Shown here piece by piece: positions 14,809 to 23,116 of a stretch of 41,329 nt of DNA. Position 1 is the stretch's first letter. Every line of letters begins with the position of its first letter. This stretch comes from CAZFJG01 sp964410915 (GTDB lineage Bacteria > Synergistota > Synergistia > Synergistales > JAFGMB01), in the NCBI GenBank assembly GCA_964410915.1, contig CAYPIU010000013.1, forward strand, positions 1 to 41,329, read 5' to 3'. Below the pieces are notes generated by a model. The model did no database searches and was not told the DNA's origin. It worked only from the letters and a program-made list of their open reading frames with translations. The translations under genes and the position numbers were made by a program.

Positions 14809-15617
14809 AGAAGATAGTACTCCCTGAAAACAGAATGTCCATATTCCCTGAAGGAGGAAAACAGATAGATCCTTATCTTCTTGCTTCTGCGGAAATACAG
14901 GAACTTCACAGAAGGATCGAGGTCCTTCTTGAGAGGGAAAAAGATCTCAAAGAGGAATTATCGGATATTAAGGAAAATTGGCAAAAACAGCAGTCTTTAC
15001 TTGATGAAGAGAAAAAAAAGCTTGAAAAACGAACACTTGAAGAAAACATAGAGATCCGGAAGTCCGAGACAGCTAAAGGATATGAAGAGGGTTATAAAAG
15101 TGGACTGGAAACCGGAAGAGATGAATTGGAAAAAAAGATAAAAACAGAATATAAAAACAGATTCCAGCAACAGGAAAACCTTGGGAAAAAGATCCTTGAA
15201 GAGATGCAAATAACCATTGAAAAGGATATAACTTCTGTTTCCCCAAAAATGGTAAGGATATGGCAGATAATGCTTGAAAGGCTTCTAAGGAGAGAAGTCC
15301 TTCAGGATGAAGAAACTGTCCTCAGGATATTTCGAGAGATCATTCACAGGGTCAGCGACTGGAGCAGGATCAGACTTTTCCTGAACCCTGTGGACAGAGA
15401 ACTCTTCCTAAGCAGAAGTAACGAAATTGCCGAAATAAAAAGAGTAGCTGATATTTTCGAGATAATCAGTGATGAAAATATTGAAAAGGGAAGCTGCCTT
15501 CTGGAGACCAACCTGGGTGTTTATGACGCAAGATGGAAATCCCAGTTTGAGGCCATTGATAAAGAAATAGACAATCTCATCCGGGAGGCCTATACAGATG
15601 GCAATCCCCGGAATTAA
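14799..15617 (+). CDS. fliH: Flagellar assembly protein FliH
   Basis: FliH binds and regulates the export ATPase FliI and docks it at the base of the motor. The protein has about 272 residues and is weakly conserved: residues 35-135 form a long Lys/Glu-rich coiled coil. A FliH/V-ATPase E-subunit-like C-terminal domain follows (LERLLRREVLQDEETVLRIFREIIHRV and CLLETNLGVYDARWKSQFEAIDKEI). ATG 14799 follows CGAGGTG at 14788-14794. A truncated copy of the start (ATG 14644) lies before the gap. Its end overlaps the start of fliI by 20 bases. Confidence 0.88.
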   Translation: MSEEKIVLPENRMSIFPEGGKQIDPYLLASAEIQELHRRIEVLLEREKDLKEELSDIKENWQKQQSLLDEEKKKLEKRTLEENIEIRKSETAKGYEEGYKSGLETGRDELEKKIKTEYKNRFQQQENLGKKILEEMQITIEKDITSVSPKMVRIWQIMLERLLRREVLQDEETVLRIFREIIHRVSDWSRIRLFLNPVDRELFLSRSNEIAEIKRVADIFEIISDENIEKGSCLLETNLGVYDARWKSQFEAIDKEIDNLIREAYTDGNPRN

Positions 15618-16971
15618 GGATTTTTTTGAAACCATCGATCAAAGGCTTGAACAGATAGAACTCATACCCGTGAATGGAAAAGTAGTTGAAGTTACAGGCA
15701 TAGTCATTGAAGCAAAAGGGCCGGATGTTCAGATCGGGGACCTGTGCGAGGTACGATTTCGAAACCGGGATACATCCCCTCTGCCCTGTGAAGTAGTAGG
15801 TTTCAGGGGAGAAAGAGTTTTATTGATGCCTCTTGGAGATCTAAACAGGATCGGTCCGGGGAGCGATGTTTTTTCAACAGGCAGATCACTTGGAGTCCGT
15901 GTAGGCATAGACCTTCTTGGAAGGGTCCTGAACGGACTGGGAGAACCTCTTGATGACAAGGGACCTGTTAAGGGAACTGGTTACTATCCACTTCAGGCTG
16001 ACCCTCCACACCCATTAAGAAGAAAGCCGGTGGATACGCCCCTCCCAGTTGGAATAAGAACAATTGACGGTTTGCTCTCTCTGGGACAGGGCCAGCGAAT
16101 AGGTATTTTTTCAGGTTCAGGTGTGGGGAAAAGTACACTGCTTGGCATGATGGCACGTAATACCGAAGCTGATGTCAACGTAATTGCACTGGTAGGAGAA
16201 CGCGGAAGGGAAGTTCAGGATTTCCTCAATAAAGATCTGAAGGAAGAGGGAATGAAACATTCAGTGGTTATAGTCGCAACCTCTGACCAGCCTCCACTGG
16301 TCAGACTAAAGGCCGCAATGACCGCAACTGCTATTGCCGAATATTTCAGGGATATGGGTAAAAATGTTTTGTTAATGATGGACTCAATTACAAGACTCGC
16401 ACTGGCTCAAAGAGATGTTGGCCTTGCAATAGGAGAACCGCCGGCTACAAGAGGTTACACTCCTTCCGTTTTTGCCTTCCTCCCTCGACTGCTTGAAAGG
16501 GCCGGAACAAGCGAAAAAGGCAGCATAACAGGCATTTACACCGTCCTCGTTGAGGGAGACGACATGAATGAACCAGTTTCTGATGCAGTAAGAGGTATCC
16601 TTGATGGTCATGTGGTCCTTTCAAGAGATCTTACTGTCAGGAACCATTATCCTGCAATAGATGTTCTCCAGAGTATCAGCAGAATAATGAAAGATATTGT
16701 ATCAGTTGAACATATTGAGGCTGCCGGGAGGTTAAAGGAGATCCTTGCTGTTGCCAGGGAAGCAGAGGAACTGATCAATCTGGGAGCATATAAGGCTGGA
16801 AGCAGCCCCAGGCTGGATTTTGCTGTAAAAGTAAAAAACAGTATTGATGGATTTCTAAAACAACTTGTGGATGAACGTAGTTCATTTGAGGAAACCAGAA
16901 AAGGACTACTTGCATTACCGCTCTGGGAGGATAGGACAGATGACCATAAAGAAGAAGATAAAAAAGCTTGA
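15598..16971 (+). CDS. fliI: Flagellar export ATPase FliI
   Basis: FliI is the F1-beta-like ATPase that promotes unfolding and export of flagellar substrates. The 457-residue protein has the Walker A motif GSGVGKST at about residues 173-180 and a Walker B strand (NVLLMMDSITRLALAQRD). The family signature PPATRGYTPSVFAFLPRLLERAG and the C-terminal helical domain (EETRKGLLALPLW) are also present. The ATG overlaps the fliH stop by 20 bases, and the fliJ start lies inside its 3' end: fliH-fliI-fliJ is a tightly coupled trio. Confidence 0.96.
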   Translation: MAIPGIKDFFETIDQRLEQIELIPVNGKVVEVTGIVIEAKGPDVQIGDLCEVRFRNRDTSPLPCEVVGFRGERVLLMPLGDLNRIGPGSDVFSTGRSLGVRVGIDLLGRVLNGLGEPLDDKGPVKGTGYYPLQADPPHPLRRKPVDTPLPVGIRTIDGLLSLGQGQRIGIFSGSGVGKSTLLGMMARNTEADVNVIALVGERGREVQDFLNKDLKEEGMKHSVVIVATSDQPPLVRLKAAMTATAIAEYFRDMGKNVLLMMDSITRLALAQRDVGLAIGEPPATRGYTPSVFAFLPRLLERAGTSEKGSITGIYTVLVEGDDMNEPVSDAVRGILDGHVVLSRDLTVRNHYPAIDVLQSISRIMKDIVSVEHIEAAGRLKEILAVAREAEELINLGAYKAGSSPRLDFAVKVKNSIDGFLKQLVDERSSFEETRKGLLALPLWEDRTDDHKEEDKKA

Positions 16972-17386
16972 ACGTCTTAAGGATATAAGGGAGAAAAAAA
17001 GGGATGATGTCAGAATAAGGCTCAAAGATACTGAGGAAAAAAAAAGAGCCCTTGAGGAGAGATCCGGCGATCTTGATATCAAACGTGAAGACGCAGTGTT
17101 CCTATTCAAAGAAAAATGCATTAACGGAGAGATCTCGCCAGAAGAATTATTATGGATGAGAGACGGGATCGACGATCTGGAAAAAGACATTGAACAACTT
17201 GACATCCTTATAGATGAGATCAACCAGAGCGTGGTCTGCCTCAAGGACGATCTTAAGGATAAACATGTAGATGTAAAAATTACCGGGATATTCCTTGATA
17301 AGAGGAATATGGAACAAAAACAGCAGGATCTAAAGAATGAACAGAGGGAACTGGACGAATTCACTTTATTATCATTTGTCAAATAA
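16940..17386 (+). CDS. fliJ: Flagellar export chaperone FliJ
   Basis: FliJ is a small coiled-coil protein that sits in the FliI ring like the gamma stalk of F1-ATPase. The 148-residue product is almost wholly charged alpha-helix (Lys/Glu/Asp/Arg-rich) with heptad-like spacing, as expected. Sequence similarity within the family is low, so the call rests on position directly after fliI, length and composition. ATG 16940 has GGGAGG at 16925-16930 and overlaps the fliI end by 32 bases. Confidence 0.82.
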   Translation: MTIKKKIKKLERLKDIREKKRDDVRIRLKDTEEKKRALEERSGDLDIKREDAVFLFKEKCINGEISPEELLWMRDGIDDLEKDIEQLDILIDEINQSVVCLKDDLKDKHVDVKITGIFLDKRNMEQKQQDLKNEQRELDEFTLLSFVK

Positions 17387-17399
17387 AGAGGTGATCTTC

Positions 17400-18014
17400 T
17401 TGGGAGCTCCTGTTGGTCCCGACTTTTCCAGTTTTCGGGAAGTTCAAACAAGGGTCGATCAGATACGAAAACGTTTTACAAACTGCGAAGAGGACAAAAA
17501 AAAACCGAGATTCATTGACGTACTTGAAAGTTCAGCAGGGAAACATAAGGATAAAAGTACATTGGATCCTTTGCCTGGAAAGATAGCTTCCTCCTCTGGT
17601 TCGGAAAACAGAGACCCGGTGGAACGATCCCTGGATATCGATCATCTCGTCAGAGAAAAATGCATTAAATATGGCGTGGATGAACATCTTGTAAGGTCAA
17701 TGATAAAGATGGAATCAGGAGGAAACCCTGATGCAGTCTCAAAGGCAGGGGCAAGAGGGCTTATGCAGTTGATGCCATCCACAGCAAAAATGCTCGGAGT
17801 TGAGGATTCTTTTGATCCCGACCAGAATCTTGATGGCGGAATACGGTATATAAAAAAACTTCTTAACAGGTATAAAGGTAAAGAAAAACTTGCCCTGGCT
17901 GCTTATCATTCGGGACCATCCAGGGTAGATCAATACGGAGGTATCCCGCCTTATCCAATAGTTAAGCATTACGTAAAAACAGTCCTTTCTCTGGCAGAAA
18001 GAGGAGGCAGATAA
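17400..18014 (+). CDS. Flagellar-cluster lytic transglycosylase without signal peptide
   Basis: Residues about 85-200 form a Slt-type lytic transglycosylase domain: the catalytic glutamate E105 in MIKMESGGNPDAVS, then KAGARGLMQLMPSTA, QNLDGGIRYI and AAYHSGPSRV. Such enzymes open peptidoglycan so that the rod can pass. The 85-residue N-terminus is polar and charged, with no hydrophobic signal sequence. The start TTG 17400 follows GAGGTGA at 17389-17395, so the lack of a signal is not due to a wrong start. It lies between fliJ and fapA, where fliK is often found. Export through the flagellar type III system, as for FlgJ, is a reasonable inference. Confidence 0.88.
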   Translation: MGAPVGPDFSSFREVQTRVDQIRKRFTNCEEDKKKPRFIDVLESSAGKHKDKSTLDPLPGKIASSSGSENRDPVERSLDIDHLVREKCIKYGVDEHLVRSMIKMESGGNPDAVSKAGARGLMQLMPSTAKMLGVEDSFDPDQNLDGGIRYIKKLLNRYKGKEKLALAAYHSGPSRVDQYGGIPPYPIVKHYVKTVLSLAERGGR

Positions 18015-18052
18015 GAGAACTGACTTTTTGAGATGTTTAAGGGGGGAATGTT

Positions 18053-19630
18053 ATGAACAGCAATGATAAACCCTATGAATTGAAAAAGGACGGAAATCAG
18101 ACACTAATAAAGATCTTCAGTGACAGCGTCAATCCTCATTTCATACTTGAGTCTCTCGGTAAAGAAGGTTTTTCAGTGTCTTTTCAACAGGTGGAAAACC
18201 TTATTAAATCCGGCGCCGGGGAATGGATACAATTAACAGAACGTGATCCGGATGAAATAGAGATTAGAATATCAATCGACAGGATGAAGACTGAAATAAA
18301 ATTCAATTCTTCTGATCCACCTGATCCAGAAACACATGACAAAATAAAGACAAAGCTTGAAAAAGCAGGGGTAGTGAAGGGAATTAATTCTGAAATTCTC
18401 GAAAGATCAACAGATATTTCAACTGGAAAAACCTCTGAGTGGATAGTTATCGCCTCAGGAAAAGCTCCCGTGGACGGCATTGATGCAAGTCTGGAAATAT
18501 CGGTAGCCACAGAACAGCGGGGACCTTTAAATTCTGATACTGCAGCCCAGGTGGATCTTAAAAATCTCGGGATAATACACAACATTCAAAAAGGCAGCAT
18601 TATCGCAAAAAAAATCCCTCTAAAAGAAGGCATAGATGGATTCGATGTTATGGGCAAAACATTAAAAGCAAAAAAAGCAAAGGATATTCTGATCAAACCA
18701 GGTACCAACACTGAACTTTCAGAAGATGGACTGGAACTTTTCGCCACAGCAAATGGCCAGCTATTAAGGGATAAAAATAAATTTTCCGTAGAAGAACTTT
18801 TTTCTGTAAATGGGGATATAGACTACGGCACTGGAAACCTTGATTTCCTCGGCAGTATAACTATTTCAGGCTCCGTAAAGGAAGACTTCTCCGTAAATGC
18901 AAATGAAAAGCTTGAGATATCAGGTGTAGTTGAAGGTGCCCATCTTTCTTCTGGAAAAGATATGGTAATTAAATCAGGAGTCAGGGGTATGGGTAAAGGC
19001 TTTATAAAATGCGGCGGAGATCTGCATGTCGAATACATGGATCAGTGCAATACAATTGTAAAAAGAGATCTGTTCTTCAAAAGAGGATTAATGCATTGCG
19101 ACATAGAAACAGAGGGAGCAATAAAACTTGTAGAGGGTGGTAAAGGCGTAATCGCTGGAGGAAATCTAAAGGCAGGAACAGAAATAGAATGCTCTGTCCT
19201 GGGGACGAAAATGGGAACGAAAACTTCTCTTCAAGTGGGTTTATCACCTGAACTTACCAAAAAAAAAGTTGATCTTATCCAGAACTTGGAAAAATTAAAG
19301 GGCAGGAACAAAACCCTTGAGAAGAATCTGGTGTATCTTTCAAAAATAATGAAAGATACAGGTCTCACTGAAAAACAAAAACTTCTTGCAAATGAATACG
19401 GAAAACTGCATTCCCAATTATTTGGAAAAATTGAAAAGATCGAAAGCTATATTAATGAAATCGAAAAAGTTATCGATGCAGCAAAGAAAAGGGGTAGGGT
19501 CAAAGTCAGAGGCATATGCTACCCGGGAGTAAAGGTCACAATACGAAAAGAAACTTTTATTGTTAGAGATGTGCTCGAGAAAGTATGTTTTATTTCCGAA
19601 GATGGTTCAGTAAAGATCATCTCCCTATAA
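18053..19630 (+). CDS. fapA: FapA / DUF342 family protein
   Basis: The 525-residue protein matches the FapA (DUF342) family. It has an N-terminal alpha/beta region (residues 1-150) and a central Gly/Val/Ile-rich region of repeated short beta-strands, a probable right-handed beta-helix (about 150-395; for example VNGDIDYGTGNLDFLGSITI and ISGVVEGAHLSSGKDMVIKSGV). A coiled coil (about 405-480) and a short beta tail follow. FapA has been linked to flagellar assembly and its metabolic control in Vibrio; the biochemical role is not settled. The ATG has GGGGG 5-9 bases upstream. It lies between the transglycosylase and flhA. Confidence 0.88.
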   Translation: MNSNDKPYELKKDGNQTLIKIFSDSVNPHFILESLGKEGFSVSFQQVENLIKSGAGEWIQLTERDPDEIEIRISIDRMKTEIKFNSSDPPDPETHDKIKTKLEKAGVVKGINSEILERSTDISTGKTSEWIVIASGKAPVDGIDASLEISVATEQRGPLNSDTAAQVDLKNLGIIHNIQKGSIIAKKIPLKEGIDGFDVMGKTLKAKKAKDILIKPGTNTELSEDGLELFATANGQLLRDKNKFSVEELFSVNGDIDYGTGNLDFLGSITISGSVKEDFSVNANEKLEISGVVEGAHLSSGKDMVIKSGVRGMGKGFIKCGGDLHVEYMDQCNTIVKRDLFFKRGLMHCDIETEGAIKLVEGGKGVIAGGNLKAGTEIECSVLGTKMGTKTSLQVGLSPELTKKKVDLIQNLEKLKGRNKTLEKNLVYLSKIMKDTGLTEKQKLLANEYGKLHSQLFGKIEKIESYINEIEKVIDAAKKRGRVKVRGICYPGVKVTIRKETFIVRDVLEKVCFISEDGSVKIISL

Positions 19631-19698
19631 TCTCTATGAACCTTATCAAAGCTCTTGTCAAAGGTGGCCGGAGCTGTCTTCAGGAAGGATTGAACTGA

Positions 19699-21825
19699 AT
19701 GGCTCAGGCTAAGACAAAGAATGTTAAAATGACTCCCCTTGAAAAGATGATGAATTATTCTGACATGGGAATAACATTCATGGTTGTTCTCATTGTTGCC
19801 ATGATGGTCATCCCCCTTCCGACAATGATCCTTGACATTTTTCTTTCCCTGAACGTAACCTTTGCCGTGATCATTCTTCTGACAACTTTCTACATTAACC
19901 AGCCACTGGAGATATCTGCCTTCCCATCTATACTTCTTGTGGCAACCCTGTTCAGGCTTTCGTTAAATGTCTCCACAACACGTCTTATTCTTCTTCATGG
20001 CTATGCGGGAAAACTTATAAGTGCATTTGGTAATTTTGTTGTAGGAGGTAACTATCTTGTCGGTGGAATAGTTTTCCTGATACTTGTCCTCATACAGTTC
20101 CTGGTTATAACAAAAGGTGCAGAACGGGTAGCAGAAGTACAGGCACGTTTCCAGCTTGATGGCATGCCGGGAAAACAGATGGCTATAGATGCAGATCTTG
20201 GAAATGGACTGATAGACGAGAAAACCGCCAGGGAACGGAGAAAGAACGTTGAGCGGGAAGCCGATTTTTTCGGAGCCATGGACGGTGCTTCAAAGTTCGT
20301 AAAGGGAGATGCTATTGCAGGTCTCATAATTACGACCATAAATATCATCGGAGGAATCTGTATCGGTGTTTTTCAGCAAAGTCTAACTCTTGGACAGGCT
20401 GCACAGAAATTCAGCCTTCTGACTGTTGGTGACGGGCTTGTCGCACAGATACCTGCCCTGATCATTTCCACAGCAACAGGTATCCTTGTAACAAGATCCG
20501 CTGGAGAAGAGAACCTCGGAAGAGATATAACAAGGTCACTTATAAATAATTACAGACCACTTCTGGTAGGATCCTTCCTCCTTCTTTCTCTGACCGTTGT
20601 TCCAGGATTTCCTAAAATCCCATTTCTGCTTCTGGGAAGTTTCCTTGGTTTACTGGGCTTCTGGGTATTCAAGGGACAGAAACAGTCCAAGGATCCCTCT
20701 TCCTCTGAAAATAAGGTAACGAAAGACCAGAATGCAACTCCACCGCAAAAGGGGGAAGATCAATCCAAAAACGACAGCGGAAGTTTTGATAATGTAATGA
20801 AACTTCTGGCTGTAGACCCTCTGGAACTTGAGGTCGGATATGCTCTGATACCGATGATAGAACCAACCAGAGGAGGAGACCTGCTTGACAGGATCCAGAC
20901 ACTTAGAAGACAACTGGCTATGGAACTTGGGGTTGTAACTCCCCCCGTCCGCATAAAAGATAACCTCCAGCTTAAACCTACTTCCTATATCATAAAAGTT
21001 CGGGGAGTTCCGGAAAAAGCTACTGAATTGATGCCCGACCATTTCATGGCCATAGATACAGGAGAAAAAAAGGGAGAAATCGTGGGTATCCCTACAAAGG
21101 AACCCACTTTCGGCCTTGAAGCTTTCTGGATAACAAGCGAACTGAGAGCAAAGGCCGAGGAACTTGGATACACCGTTGTAGATGCTCCGTCAGTCCTGGC
21201 GACACACCTTTCAGAAATTATAAGAGGCAATGCATCGGAACTCCTTACAAGACAGACGGTCCAGAATATGGTTGAAATGGTCAAAGAAAGTGCACCGGCG
21301 GTAGTAGATGAAATGCTGAGATATCTCAGCCTTGGCGATGTTCAGAAGGTCCTTCAGAACCTTGTGGTTGAGAAAGTGCCCATTCGGGACCTTGCGGGTA
21401 TATTCGAAACTCTCTCAGACTATGGAAAATCAACCCAGAGCCCGGATTTTTTATCTGAAAAATCAAGGGAATCTCTTGGAAAGGTTATAGTGTCCCTTTA
21501 TTCTGAAGAGGAAACAGGTGAAATGACAGCATTGACACTCTCACCTGAATGGGAAAAGAATATCAGGGAATCAGTAGAGGGCAACCTTGTTGAGGGTTGG
21601 AGGATCAAGATGGCTCCCGTGGAAATTCAGGACCTTGTCCGCAATGTCGGGAAAGCAACAGAAGAGCTTCTTCGCAAAGGACTTCCCCAGGTTATTCTTG
21701 TTCATCCCGAGGTAAGGTTATTTGTAAGAAAAATAATCGAAAGGACATTCCCCAATGTTGCAGTTATAGGCTATAACGAACTGCCTGGTGACACAAAAAT
21801 AAAGACTGTTGGGATCGTAGAGTAA
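19699..21825 (+). CDS. flhA: Flagellar export gate protein FlhA
   Basis: FlhA is the large export-gate component that receives substrate-chaperone complexes. The 708-residue length is normal. The first 330 residues contain about eight membrane helices and the FHIPEP signature region (FPSILLVATLFRLSLNVSTTRLIL, then RFQLDGMPGKQMAIDADL). After a charged linker (about 335-365) comes the cytoplasmic ring domain (DPLELEVGYALIPM onwards). It follows fapA by 68 bases and precedes motB by 23 bases; flhB is 9 kb upstream rather than adjacent. Confidence 0.96.
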   Translation: MAQAKTKNVKMTPLEKMMNYSDMGITFMVVLIVAMMVIPLPTMILDIFLSLNVTFAVIILLTTFYINQPLEISAFPSILLVATLFRLSLNVSTTRLILLHGYAGKLISAFGNFVVGGNYLVGGIVFLILVLIQFLVITKGAERVAEVQARFQLDGMPGKQMAIDADLGNGLIDEKTARERRKNVEREADFFGAMDGASKFVKGDAIAGLIITTINIIGGICIGVFQQSLTLGQAAQKFSLLTVGDGLVAQIPALIISTATGILVTRSAGEENLGRDITRSLINNYRPLLVGSFLLLSLTVVPGFPKIPFLLLGSFLGLLGFWVFKGQKQSKDPSSSENKVTKDQNATPPQKGEDQSKNDSGSFDNVMKLLAVDPLELEVGYALIPMIEPTRGGDLLDRIQTLRRQLAMELGVVTPPVRIKDNLQLKPTSYIIKVRGVPEKATELMPDHFMAIDTGEKKGEIVGIPTKEPTFGLEAFWITSELRAKAEELGYTVVDAPSVLATHLSEIIRGNASELLTRQTVQNMVEMVKESAPAVVDEMLRYLSLGDVQKVLQNLVVEKVPIRDLAGIFETLSDYGKSTQSPDFLSEKSRESLGKVIVSLYSEEETGEMTALTLSPEWEKNIRESVEGNLVEGWRIKMAPVEIQDLVRNVGKATEELLRKGLPQVILVHPEVRLFVRKIIERTFPNVAVIGYNELPGDTKIKTVGIVE

Positions 21826-21848
21826 ATTCAAAGAAAGGAGGAAGAATA

Positions 21849-22562
21849 TTGGTTAGAAAAAAACGCAGGAAAGATGAAGAAGAGGGTGGGGGGAGCTGGC
21901 TTACGACTTTTGGTGACATGATGACTCTCATTCTGACTTTTTTTATTCTCCTGTATTCTTTCTCTACAATTGATGTAATGAAATTTAAAAAGATGCTTTT
22001 TTCATTCAGGGGAGCTATTGGTGTCATAGATGGCGGAAGAACTTTTGAGGAGGACGACAGCTCTTTTTCCAGCAGGAATATACAGGAAATGGCAAGTATA
22101 AGAAAACCGGACATTGATATTATGAAAGTCAGTCAGAAGATCCAGTCAATGATAAAAGAAAAGGGGCTTGAAAAAAAAGTAAAGGTTGCAGTCAGCAAAC
22201 GGGGAGTTGTCGTTTCAATTTCTGAAGGACTTCTGTTTTCTACTGGCCAGTATGAACTTCTCCCTGGAGGGAAAAAGGTCCTCTCTCTTGTCGGTGGAAT
22301 ATTAAAAGAAATACCGAATAATATTTCAGCTGAGGGTCATACTGACAATATACCTGTAAGAAAAACAGGATTTGTGAAAGATAACTGGGACCTTTCCGCC
22401 CTTCGGGCATCAAGGATAATAGCTTTTCTTTCCGAATCTCTGAACATTCCACCGAGAAGGCTCAAATCTGTCGGTTTTGGAGATTCAAGACCTATCATGC
22501 CTAACGATAACGATTTCCACCGTCAGATGAACAGAAGAGTAGATATTGTGATCATGTCATGA
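21849..22562 (+). CDS. motB: Stator protein MotB (OmpA-like peptidoglycan-binding)
   Basis: MotB is the stator subunit that anchors to peptidoglycan and carries the ion-binding aspartate. The single membrane segment WLTTFGDMMTLILTFFILLYSF starts at residue 17, with the essential aspartate at D23. The OmpA-like domain follows from about residue 115, with EGHTDNIPV, LSALRASRI and GFGDSRPI. The start is TTG 21849 after AAGGAGGAAG. MotA is encoded 4.1 kb away on the opposite strand, so this is not the usual motAB pair. Ion specificity cannot be assigned safely from these residues. Confidence 0.93.
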   Translation: MVRKKRRKDEEEGGGSWLTTFGDMMTLILTFFILLYSFSTIDVMKFKKMLFSFRGAIGVIDGGRTFEEDDSSFSSRNIQEMASIRKPDIDIMKVSQKIQSMIKEKGLEKKVKVAVSKRGVVVSISEGLLFSTGQYELLPGGKKVLSLVGGILKEIPNNISAEGHTDNIPVRKTGFVKDNWDLSALRASRIIAFLSESLNIPPRRLKSVGFGDSRPIMPNDNDFHRQMNRRVDIVIMS

Positions 22563-22668
22563 GCAGACTATTTCCTGGAATAACAGGACGTCACTTTTAT
22601 TTTTATACCCTTAACTTCTCATATACTTTTAACAGTAACTTATCTCACCTGAACTGGAGGGGTTGGAA

Positions 22669-23055
22669 TTGACCGCTAATTCTATAAATAACTGCAGGAT
22701 CTGTGGAAAGGTCTTTTTGCATATAACAGGTCCATTACTCTGTGAAACATGCAGAGAAGAACTTGAAAGAATATATTTCCTGGCACGTGATGAGGTCCGT
22801 AAATCCTCTCCCGGCGAGACTATTGATAGTTTTAATCTGTCCGACAGGCTTAATGTCGACCCCATCTATATTCAGATAATCATCGAGGAAGGCCTCCTTG
22901 AACAGGAAGGATATTCTTTTGGTAATCCAGATTCCAGACGATCTCTCGCAAGAGAGTTTGAATCAGAACTGAAGGATATGAGCAGAAGAAAAGATACTTC
23001 CAGAAACTCTGGAGGAATGTTTCTGAATGAAAGGCATTCAAAAGGAAAAGATTAA
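22669..23055 (+). CDS. Zinc-ribbon flagellar operon protein, YvyF/TIGR03826-like
   Basis: The 128-residue protein begins with two CxxC pairs (CRICGK and CETCRE) separated by 17 residues, a probable zinc ribbon. A helical segment follows that looks like a small winged-helix or MerR-like unit (LSDRLNVDPIYIQIIIEEGLL), then a charged tail. This matches the YvyF/TIGR03826 'flagellar operon protein' type, found near flgM in Firmicutes; its function is not well defined. TTG 22669 is preferred to TTG 22663 because GGAGGGG at 22656-22662 leaves no spacing for the latter. It lies between motB and cheA. Confidence 0.75.
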   Translation: MTANSINNCRICGKVFLHITGPLLCETCREELERIYFLARDEVRKSSPGETIDSFNLSDRLNVDPIYIQIIIEEGLLEQEGYSFGNPDSRRSLAREFESELKDMSRRKDTSRNSGGMFLNERHSKGKD

Positions 23056-23116
23056 GATTATTTTCAACTCATGAATGAATGTTTCAGTTCAACCGAATAA
23101 AGGAGCGGATCACATT

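Noticed and set aside
16915..17451. 178-codon open frame on the minus strand opposite fliJ
   Set aside because: Ser/Leu/Arg/Phe-rich composition is the mirror of the Lys/Glu-rich FliJ coiled coil; no ribosome site or family match.
22575..22610. Small hairpin TCCTG/CAGGA after motB as a terminator
   Set aside because: Only a five-base stem, and the T-rich stretch after it is broken and offset, so it is too weak to call.
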